A DNA stretch of 64,000 nucleotides from Liolophura sinensis (lineage: Eukaryota; Mollusca; Polyplacophora; Chitonida; Chitonidae), in NCBI RefSeq assembly GCF_032854445.1, contig NC_088307.1, positions 19,852,017 through 19,916,016 of the forward strand, given 5' to 3'. This document shows, in pieces, positions 47,001-59,000 of the stretch. The notes under the pieces are model-generated. The model made no database searches, was not told where the DNA came from, and saw nothing but the letters and a program-made list of their open reading frames with translations. How positions within the stretch are numbered: position 1 is the first letter of the stretch; each line of letters begins with the position of its first letter. The position numbers and the translations under genes were made by a program.

Positions 47001-50000
47001 TGGTGGTCTTATGATCTTTGGTGGTCTGATGGTCTTTGGTGTCTAATGGGCTTTGGTGGTCTAATGGGCTTTGGTGTCTAATGGTCTTTGGTGGTCTGAT
47101 GGCCTTTGGTGTCTAATGCCCTTTGGTGTCTAATGGCCTTTGGTGGTCTGATGGTCTTTGGTGGTCTGATGGCCTTTGGTGGTCTTATGATCTTTGGTGA
47201 TCTGATGGTCTTTGGTGTCTAATGGGCTTTGGTGGTCTAATGGGCTTTGGTGTCTAATGGTCTTTGGTGGTCTGATGGTCTTTGGTGTCTAATGGCCTTT
47301 GATGTCTAATGGCCTTTGGTGGTCCAGTGGGCTTTGGTGTCTGATGGTCTTTGGTGGTCTGATGGCCTTTCTAATGACTCATTGTCGTGCTGTGAGTGAA
47401 AAATTGTTAAGTACAACATAAAATCTCACGCATATAAATACGTATTTAAATTGCACTTTACCTGGCAAACTTATTTTTTTTGTTGTTTGTTTTTTTTTTC
47501 TACCATGATCTGCTAGTTTGTTGCACCCATGTAATGTGATCAACACTGTATACATGCATGAATAGCATTGTTCTTGAGTACAACCTAAAAGCCGAGTCAA
47601 TAAGTTGGTGATAAATGGACTAAATCTTATATAGAATTATTTGAACCCCAAAATTCTCCAAAAACCATGAAATTAATTATACTGGTAACTAAGTAACTGT
47701 ATTAAGAAGTTGAAAAGATCCATGAAACATGTACTTTGGACTTGGTTTTGGATACACGCTAATGTGTATAAGTCAGCCTTTTCACTCTCCATCATATTGG
47801 GTAAAAATGACTTTTTTTTCAAGCAATCAGTGTGAGAATTTATGTGCGATATAGAGGCCCACTAAATTTATCCTCGCATCTGACATCACTTTTGAAAAAT
47901 CTAGAGTGCTCCTTGAAAATATGGATAAACAGGCATTCTAATCATAAGGCTGCACATGTATAGCCTCGAACTGTAACCTGTCGTAAGTGGGAAGGTCTGC
48001 CAGCAACCTGCGGATGGTCGTGGGTTTCGTCGGTTTCCTCCCACCATAACGCTGGTCGCCGTTGTATAAGTGAAATATTCTTGAGTACGGCATAAAACAC
48101 CAATCAAATAAATAAATACACTAAAAAACTCAAACTGTAAAACAGCTTCATTTCTGTATTTATTGCATAAAAATATTGAAGATCACAGTTGTATGTCTGG
48201 AATCAAGTATAAAACATGCTACTTTACTACAAACTGTCTATTCAAGGTTTAGTGATTATGATAACATTTTTAATGAACAGTCGGTGATTTAAATGCACAT
48301 GTTTATGACTTTGTTTCAGGTACCGATTACATTTCTATCAAGAGAGCAATGATGAAATTCACAAGAGAAAGGAACTGTCCAGGCAACCTTACCAAATGGT
48401 TGAAGAGGTAAGATATCACAGGTAGACCTGGAAATAGTATACGCTGGGATGAACAAGAATTTGATCTGAAATTGAGGTCAGGCAATCATTATTTCCAGAC
48501 AAGATTAATTTTTTTTTTTTTTTAATTTATAGACAAACATAAACTACTAGAAGTGATAAATATTTAGCTCTATGTTCACCTGACTCGATCAATTGTTTTT
48601 ATTCTATAGACAAACATGAACTAACGGAACTGATGCATATAAAATGTTGTCCACTCTTTTTTTAGCAAGATTCAGAATGCTGCTTATCACAAAGCCATTT
48701 GTTTCATTCAACACATCAGTCAGGCACACGGTTTGCGCATATACCTGCATTTCACATCCAAGCTTGTGGACATTGTCATTCTTGTCTGTTTCCATGGTTT
48801 CTAATTCCTGTGTAAAAGCATGTTAAATACAAATGTTGGCATTGTCAGTAATGATGGACTGCTTTATGGCATGACGTCTTCTGCCGTCCTGGTAATGATG
48901 GACTGCATTATGGCATGACATCTTCTGTCCCCCTAGTAATGATGGACTGCATTATGACATGACATCTTCTGCCCTCCTAGTAATGATGGACTGCATTATG
49001 ACATGACGTCTTCTGCCCCACTAGTAATGATGGACTGCATTATGGCATGACGTCTTCTGCCCCACTAGTAATGATGGACTGCATTATGGCATGACGTCTT
49101 CTGCCCCCCTAGTAATGATGGACTGCATTATGACATGACGTCTTCTGCCCCCCTAGTAATGATGGACTGCATTATGACATGACGTCTTCTGCCCTCCTAG
49201 TAATGATGGACTGCATTATGACATAACGTCTTCTGCCCCCCTAGTAATGATGGACTGCATTATGGCATGATGTCTTCTGTCCCCCTGGTAATGATGGACT
49301 GCATTATGGCATGACGTCTTCTGCCCCCCTAGTAATGATGGACTGCATTATGACATGACGTCTTCTGCCCTCCTTACCGGCCCGGATAGCGCAGTTGGTA
49401 GAGCGTCCGCTTCGGGACCGGTAGATCCAGGATCAATCCTTGATCGAGCCACACCTAAGACTTTAAAAGAGGAAGTTGTCACTTCCTCGCTTGGCGTTCA
49501 GCATGAAGGGGATAGTGCAACGACTGGTTGACCCGTATCAGTATAATGGCTCGGGCGGGGCGGCTTACTTGCCTTCGGTAAGTCGTCTCAGTGAAGCAGC
49601 ACTAGATAAAAGAGCGGTGGAAATCCGTCCTGCTACAAGGAGGCACATTACACGTACATGCACCCTAAGGATTCCTTCGTCGTCATATGACTGAAAAATT
49701 GTTGAGTACGACGTTAAACCCCAAGCACTCACTCACTCACTCTGCCCTCCTAGTAATGATGGACTGCATTATGACATGACGTCTTCTGCCCCACTAGTCC
49801 ATCATTACTAGGGGGGCAGAAGACGTCTTCTGCCCTTCTAGTAATGATGGACTGCATTATGACATGATGTCTTCTACCCCCCTAGTAATGATGGACTGCA
49901 TTATGACATGACGTCTTCTGCCCCACTTGTAATGATGGACTGCATTATGGCATGACGTCTTCTGCCCCCCTAGTAATGATGGACTGCATTATGGCATGAC

Positions 50001-53000
50001 GTCTTCTGCCCTCCTAGTAATGATGGACTGCATTATGACATGACGTCTTCTGGCGCCCTAGTAATGATGGACTGCATTATGGCATGACGTCTTCTGCCCT
50101 TCTAGTAATGATGGACTGCATTATGGCATGACGTCTTCTGCCCCCTAGTAATGATGGACTGCATTATGGCAAGACGTCTTCTGCCCTTCTAGTAATGATG
50201 GACTGCATTATGGCATGACGTCTTCTGCCCCCTAGTAATGATGGACTGCATTATGGCATGACGTCTTCTGCCCCACTAGTAATGATGGACTGCATTATGG
50301 CAAGACGTCTTCTGCCCCCCTAGTAATGATGGACTGCATTATGACATGACGTCTTCTGCCCCACTAGTAATGATGGACTGCATTATGGCATGACGTCTTC
50401 TGCCCTTCTAGTAATGATGGACTGCATTATGGCATGACGTCTTCTGCCCCCTAGTAATGATGGACTGCATTATGGCAAGACGTCTTCTGCCCCCCTAGTA
50501 ATGATGGACTGCATTATGGCATGACGTCTTCTGCCCTTCTAGTAATGATGGACTGCATTATGACATGATGTCTCCTGCCCCCCTGGTAATGATGGACTGC
50601 ATTATGACATGACGTCATCTGCCCCCCTAGTAATGATGGACTGCATTATGGCATGACGTCTTCTGCCCTCCTAGTAATGATGGACTGCATTATGGCATGA
50701 CGTCTTCTGCCCTTCTAGTAATGATGGACTGCATGACATCTTCTGCCCTCCTATGACGTCCTCTGCCCCCCTAGTAATGATGGACTGCATTATGGCAAGA
50801 CGTCTTCTGCCCCCCTAGTAATGATGGACTGCATTATGACATGACGTCTTCTGCCCTTCTAGTAATGATGGACTGCATTATGACATGACGTCTTCTTTCC
50901 CCCCTGGTAATGATGGACTGCATTATGGCATGACGTCTTCTGCCCTTCTTATAATGATGGACTGCATTATGACATGACGTCTTTTGCCCCACTAGTAATG
51001 ATGGACTGCATTATGACATGACGTCTTCTGCCGCCCTAGTAATGATGGACTGAATTATGACATGACGTCTTCTTTCCCTCCTAGTAATGATGGACTACAT
51101 TATGGCATGATGTCTTCTGCCCCCTAGTAATGATGGACTGCATTATGGCATGATGTCTTCTGACCCCTAGTAATGATGGACAGCATTATGGCATGATGTC
51201 TTCTGACCCCTAGTAATGATGGACTGCATTATGGCATGACGTCTTCTGCCCCACTTGTAATGATGGACTGCTTTATGGCATGACATCTTCTGCCCCCCTA
51301 GTAATGATGGACTGCATTATGGCATGACATCTTCTGTCCCCCTAGTAATGATGGACTGCATTATGGCATGACGTCTTCTGCCCCACTAGTAATGATGGAC
51401 TGCATTATGGCATGACGTCTTCTGCCCCCGTAGTAATGATGGACTGCATTATGGCATGACGTCTTCTGCCCCCCAGTAATGATGGACTGCATTATGACAT
51501 GATGTCTCCTGCCCCCCTAGTAATGATGGACTGCATTATGGCATGACATCTTCTGTCCTCCTAGTAATGATGGACTGCATTATGGCATGATGTCTTCTGC
51601 CCCCTAGTAATGATGGACTGCATTATGGCATGATGTCTTCTGCCCCCGTAGTAATGATGGACTGCATTATGGCATGACGTCTTCTGCCCCCCTATTAATG
51701 ATGGACTGCATTATGGCATGATGTCTTCTGCCCCCCTAGTAATGATGGACTGCATTATGGCATGATGTCTTCTGACTCCTAGTAATGATGGACTGCATTA
51801 TGGCATGACATCTTCTGTCCCCCTAGTAATGATGGACTGCATTATGGCATGACGTCTTCTGCCCCCCTAGTAATGATGGACTGCATTATGGCATGACGTC
51901 TTCTGCCCCCGTAGTAATGATGGACTGCATTATGGCATGATGTCTTCTGCCCCACTAGTAATGATGGACTGCATTATGGCAAGACGTCTTCTGCCCCACT
52001 AGTAATGATGGACTGCATTATGGCATGACACCTTCTGCCTTCCCAGTGTTCTTGAGTGTGCTGCAAAAACTTAAAGCTGGGGACACACTACGCAAATGTT
52101 TTTTGTTTTTAAGGGCAAACTTAATCGCCCACGAAATACACTGGTGATTCGCAGCCTAAACGCAGACACACTAGGCAGATTTTTCCGTTGATAGTGGTCA
52201 GTAGGTTAATAAGTGGTGTGACCTAGTAAACCATGTGGTACAAACAAAAGGTCACAGATCAGCACAGTTCCGTGTTGGTCAGCTTAATCATCTTGTTTGC
52301 AGAAATTACACTATGAGCTCAAAGTGAAATCTCTAGCATTTTTCTTCTCTAGTACATGAGATGTTTCACACAAGCGAATTTTAGAGTGGTCAAGATGGCC
52401 TTCAAAATACTCCATTGCCAGCAAGCACATAGGTGGATTTTCAGAAATTCACAAAATACACCTGTAAGAAGGAAAAAATTTGTCTAGGGTATCCCAGGCC
52501 TTACACATCAGATGAAACACCATTGCAAACTGAACGTCTAAAACTGCCTTTACGTTTTGTTTTTTTTTTTACATTATTTCACTGAGCGAAATTCATTCAA
52601 AAGTTTTTACTATATACTTACGAATATTAGAATATTGAACTTGGCATAATGCTGCAATGCTGTCGTTATACTATCGTGCCATAATTATGTATGGTTATTT
52701 AATAACTGTTACCACCAAATAAGACTTTTAAACCTCTAAATTATTGAATAAAGAGAACTGCTGAGCAATGTTATCAGAGTTGTCCCCCCTGTCTTGTTCC
52801 AGACAGCACTGGAGATGGACATTGAGTGTATCTATCAGACAGGTTCTGTACTGGACATGCCTAAACGACCCCCATGGGACTACAACCAGAAAAAGGCACA
52901 GGTAGAGGCCAGAGAGGAACGCTTTTTCAAGGTATGCATTGTATTGTTTTCAAAGACTTCAACATCAACACAGGAGTGGTAGATCCAGGGTCAATCCTGG

Positions 53001-56000
53001 GTCGAGACACACCTAAGACCTGAAAAGAAGAAGTTGTAACTCCCTCGCTTGGTGTTCAGTATGAATGGGATAGTGCAAGGACTGGTTGACCCGTATCAGT
53101 ATAATGGCTCGGGCAGGGAGCCTTACTTGCTTTCGGTAAGGCATCTCAGTGAAGCAGCACTAGATAAAAGAGTGGTGGAAGTCCGCCCTGCAACAAAGAG
53201 GCACATCACATGCACTCTAGGATGCCTTCGTCGTCATAGGACTGAAAAATTGTTAAGTACGACGTTAAACCCAAAGCACTCACTTACTCACTCAAAATCA
53301 ATGAAAAACACAGGGAAGATTTGCTACATAAATTTCCTTGGCCAACATATCAGTTTTCCTTTAGTACCCATTATCCAGAAAGGTTCACAGGTACATGTGT
53401 AATGTGTACATGCAATTCTGATCATTTACTTAATTATACACGTGTATTTATTTGATTGGTGTTTTATGCTGTACACTGGGGTCCCGAGTGGTTTAGCATG
53501 CTATCACAGCACAGTGACCCAGGCGCCTCTCACCCATGATGATGAAGTGAGTTCATGTCCAGCACATGTTGGCGACCTCTCTGGACATAAGTGGGAAGGT
53601 CTGTCAGCAACCTGCGGATGGTCGTGGGCTTCCCCTGGGCTCTGCCCTGTTTCCTCCCACCTTATGTTAGCCGTCGTTGTATAAGTAAAGTATTCTTGAG
53701 TACGGTGTGAAATACCAATCAAATAAATAAATAGATAAAACTGCAAAGCTGATATAGTATCACTGACCTTTGACCTATAATGTGAATATAGGATTATCAT
53801 GTATAAGATGCAGATATCCGGCTTTAAAGAGTTATGTTTTCAACATGTGTAGGAATACCTGAAGCGGATCTACGATGACTATGACCTCAGTGACCTAAGC
53901 TATTTTGAGCTGAACCTGGAGACCTGGCGTCAACTGTGGCGTGTTTTGGAAATGTCAGACATTTTGCTCATCATCACAGACATCAGATATCCCGTGAGTT
54001 CTGACCTCTTTGACCTTGAGAGCAAGGTCAGATTTTAAAAGGGTAATATTTTGGCTGTGGAACAAGTTTTTCTCTTTGAATGAAAAATAAATTGCAATGT
54101 GAGAAAACTGTACAGTTAAATTTAGTGAAATGGGGCACTTTTAGATTCAGCATTCACAAAACTGTGCACACAGCGTGTGAACTGTTGTTGTTATTCATCG
54201 TCCTGTGCAGAAAGGCTGTGGGTTAACTGTGTTCGGGTGAAATTTTTGTGGAAGATTTATCTGGAGATCTTTTCTTCAGTGTTTGTTTTGGTGTAGTTAA
54301 ATCAAAGTTTTAGATACGATTTTCATTAAAAGCAAAATATGAGGAACTTAATGAAGTGAAAGGGATGTATGGGACATGGGACATTCTCTTGACTTGGCCA
54401 AGACAAAACTCCATGTTGCTGACTTTTTGTGAGATCCTGCAACTGTAGGGAATTTTTTTTCCTTCTGATGAACTCAATGCAACATGATACAGTGGAATGC
54501 ATAGGTGTACTTCGTCGTTTTGTTTTTATGTAAATTGTTAGCTCATATATAGTTCTGCCTTAGCTTAATAATTTAGGATGAAAGAAAATTCCTGAAATAT
54601 GTGTTAGTTTTAAAAATCTACCTTGCATCTTCAGGCTTTACATTTCCCTCCTGCACTCTACAACTATGTGACTAAAGAACTGAAGAAGAAGGTCATTCTG
54701 ACCCTAAACAAAATCGACCTTGTTCCACCAGCTGTTGTTGTTGCATGGAAACACTATTTCCATGAGCATTACCCAGACCTGGAGATTGTCTGCTTTACCT
54801 CATTCCCAAGGGACTTCAAAGACTCCCATGATGCTCAGAGCAAGAGACAGGAGGATCCCAGTAGAGGTAGGACAGAGAAAAAAAGTCTCCAATTTTAGAA
54901 GGAAAAGAAAAAGAGAATTTTTTTGTAATTGTACAGATTTTTTAGAACAAAAAGTGGAAATACGGAATGCTTTTCGTTTTGTTTTCTTTTTCTTAAAAGT
55001 TTGAAATATGGATAGTCAAATCCATGTGTGAAAACCATTATCTTCGATCCGGGAGCAATTTTTTTTTTATTATGCTCCACGCCGCCCACCCCCCTCCACC
55101 ACCAACTCCCACCCCCCACGCCTGTATTTTCATCAGAATCAAATTAGTGGTTTCAACATAACATTGAACAGGCCTTCAGGGATATCCTACACAAATTTGG
55201 AACATAGCTTTATGTTGTGGTATACTACGTTTCCAATTGATATGGTTTCATTAAAATCAAACTAGTGGTATTTACAGCAGTATAATAACACCAAATAATG
55301 AGCAGGGTCCAAAGTCAAACTTTTTTGTCACTAAAGGTAAAAGAAGTCTTTCTTGATAAGGTGTTACTTGTCAAATGTATTTGGTAACTTGTTCATTTTA
55401 ATGTACCAATCACTGTGTGTTCAGAAGGCAAAGATGACAAGCGTTTCTTTCAGGAACTTCATTATTTCACGAATGCTCAGTTCCCGCAACTTTCGTCATT
55501 GTTAGTTTTTTCTGAATTACTGTTTGCGAAACTTTGTTATACTCCCATGTTGTACATAGGTAGTATAGGTAATCAGAAATTAGTGCCGAACATTTCTGAT
55601 AGTTCACTTGGCAGAGTACAACTTATTTGCCTTATTTAGCAATAAAAGAGATCTAACTTGAAACTCCTCTCTTCGTTTGTGTTAGAGATGTTTCATTTCA
55701 GCATAACATCCCATAAGTCTTCCTGCATATACTGCCGGTGGAATGAAGTATGTTAACGCACCTGATCACTTCCTGTTCTGTGTTGACAGTGGTTCACAAA
55801 CGGCGTCAACTTGGCCGCATGGCTGCTGTGGGCCAGAAGGAACTGTTAGAAACATGTGAGAAGATAACCCAAGGCAGGGGTGAGTACATTACAGAAGAGT
55901 GTCTAGTCAGATGAGATTCAGGTCCAAGCTGTGTAGTCCAGCAGAAGAAGCTGTTAGAATCATGTGAGGCGTTAACCCAAGGTAGGGGTGAGTACAACAG

Positions 56001-59000
56001 TACATTAAGTGTCCAGTCTGATGAGATTCCAGTCCAAGCTGTTTAGTCTAGCTGAAGGAGCTGTTAGAAACATGCGAGAAGATAACCCAAGGCCAGGGTG
56101 AGTACATGAAAGTGTACAGTCTGATGTGATCCAGGTCCAAGCTGTGCAGTCTAGCAGAGGGAGCTCTTTGAAACATGCGAGAAGGTAACTCAAGGCAGGG
56201 GTGAGTACATGAGTACTTGAAAGCATCACGTTTGATGAGATTCAGGTCCAAGCTGTGTAGCTGAAAAGAAGTGAGCATCATATGAAACATTCTGATTGAA
56301 CAAAATAAAAGGGTGGATTTTCAACTCTATTTTCATTCCATTGTGTTTTTTTTGTTAATGTCAGCTCGCCCGTAAGACACTAAAATAAAGTGTCATCTTA
56401 TAATTGCAAACAAATCTCAAAACGCCTTTTTAAGATCATAGAACTTTCAGAATTAGGCAGTATTTACATAGTCATTGTTGAAATTATAGGTGATACACGG
56501 TAAATAAAACTACAAAATTGTCATGTGTTGTAGTGGATTTATCGGGCTGGCAGGACAAGGTACGACTGATGCTGGAGGGGGTGGAGACAGGTCAGGACAC
56601 GGTGGTGATGGATGGCTTTACAGAGGAGGCCAGGGATAATCCTGTACCCCCAGGGCTGTATAAGGATGGTGTTCTCACTATAGGATGTGTGGGTAAGTAA
56701 CATCATGCTTGTGTCAGCATGCCCTAAGCTGTACGATGTCAGCCAACATTATGGTTGAAGGAACTGAGCAGAGCCTGAGGGAAACCCCAAGGCCATTAGC
56801 AGGTTGCTGGGAGACCTTTCCACGCTCGACCGGAGAGGGAGCTAGCATGAGCTGAACTTGAACTCACACCAGTCGCATTGGTGGGTGGTTCCTGGTTTAT
56901 TATGCTGCTTTAGCACACCAACCACTTGGCCACAGAGGGACCCCTCTGCTGTTTGTGTGAAAAACTTATTTTCAGAGGTACCATTCACCTAAAGTTTGGC
57001 CTTTTCCCTTTCAGAAGAACATTAAAACCTTAAAATCAGTCTTTTGATGAAACTCTTACAAGGAATAAGCTGACTTCACAACAAAATCAGCAGAAATACG
57101 GTAGCCTGTCAGGAAGTGCAATAATAATGACTTTGACAGGTAGGTAGTTCAGAGAACTCATACTCATGTGATGACAAGATAAAGTAAATGTTGCAGCACA
57201 TCTTTTATAAAACTCATGCAGTTTTCTCCCTTTCTTTTGTAGGATATCCTAATGTAGGAAAATCATCACTTCTGAATGGTCTAGTGGGAAAGAAAGTAAG
57301 TTTCCTCTCACAAGGTATCTGAGAAACTTATACACTTTACATGTATTTCACCAGATGTTTGGCCTGAAAAAAGGCAATTTCAGAAGCTGATAAATGTAGT
57401 ATAAAGATTTGCAGCATAGAAAGTAAAACCAGAGCAGTTGCGACGGTGAGATTCGTGTAGTCAGCACATGGGCACATGTAACCGGTGACCTGGCTGTAAC
57501 ACAATGCTTATGATGCCCTTTTTTTAAGTTTGGCATTCTCCCCCACAGGTTGTGAGTGTGTCCAAAACTCCAGGCCACACCAAACACTTCCAGACCATCT
57601 TCCTGACCCCTACAGTCAAACTGTGTGACTGTCCAGGCCTCGTGTTCCCGTCTCTGGTGCAGAAACCTCTACAGGTAGCTCTCCGTTTGTGTTCTATCAG
57701 TGGTATAGTCTGTGCCTTTCTGTGGTTTGTCTGTACTGGCTTATGGTAAATCACTTAAAATTTCTTCCATGAATTGCCCATTTCGCCTGAGTCTCAAAGC
57801 TCTATTGATTTTGGAAAGTAGAATGATATTCTAGTGATGAAATTAAGATTCAGCACCAAGAGGGTTATTTTTAGACATTTATTTGCCTTTAAAAATGAAC
57901 CTTTTAGGGAGAAACTTAAAGGTCATTTACTGTAATTCAGTTTAAACATAGTTTTTCTTTTGAAGTCCATGGTGTTTTTGCCTCTCTTCAAACTGCTGCA
58001 CATTCCACTCACAAATATTCATGCATATCCTATCAGGACTTTAAGCCGTGGCGGTAACTGCCCTCTGTGTGGAGAGTGAAACCAAAAGTAGTAATGGCGG
58101 CATGCTTCATCTGCAGGAAGAGCAGCTGCGGGTGATCGTGGCTTTCCTTGGGGTCAGATGGTTTCCTCCTGCCATAATGCTGGCAGCCATTGTATAAGTG
58201 AAATATTCTTGAGTACGGTGTAAAACACCAATCAAATAAACAAAATACATAAAACAAATATGAAGATGTATGCATAAATCTGCTATCAGCAACACCCTTG
58301 TATCAGCAGTTGTTTCCCTTGTCCACGGGATACACCTTGTCATGTTTGAATGGGAAAATGTTTGCTGGGTGTGGCTGTTTCAAATTTGTGTGGGGATAGG
58401 TCATTTGCAGAAAGCAATCAAAAACGCTCATAGGGCCATGTAGTATGTGTTACATGAAGTGCATGAAGCCAATATGGCGCACACATTTATCCTGTCTAGA
58501 GGTGAAAATTTGATTGTCGAGTGCATGAACATTAGTTAATTAATACAGCTACAAGTTTTTCTAGGAACTTCGGTTTCTTCTGTGAATACTCTGAGAATTG
58601 AAATATTCTTATGAAGGTCAGCATTAACCACCGTTCATTTAAATCCAATCTACATGTATATACCAAGCTCATTTTTTGTTCATTTACCCTACTGGCACCT
58701 CACAAGTTGTCTCCCTTCATGAGTTGTCTCCCTTCATGAGTTGTCTCCCATTTTCAGATTGTAGCAGGTATCTACCCTATTGCTCAAGTGCGAGAGCCTT
58801 ACACAGCTGTGGGGTTTATCGCTGAGCGGCTCAACCTGCCAAGCCTATTACACCTTACCCACCCAGAGGCCAATGGCGGTGGATCTGAAGAGGCGGGGGA
58901 GCTAAAATGGAGCGCATTCCTCATCTGCCACGGTATGTGTTACATATTGGGGCCGGGTCATACCAAAAACTTTAAAAATGGTACTTATTGCTTCCTTGCC

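Noticed and set aside
49476-49694. 72-residue frame, repeated near 53049
   Set aside because: It is the SINE-B body; the same peptide appears in each SINE-B copy.
48848-52047. CRISPR-like regular repeats
   Set aside because: Units are contiguous with no unique spacers, and the host is an animal nuclear genome; it is a satellite.
52080-52470. Possible transposon piece (GGGGACACACTACGCAAA)
   Set aside because: No second copy, inverted end or target duplication could be found in the window.
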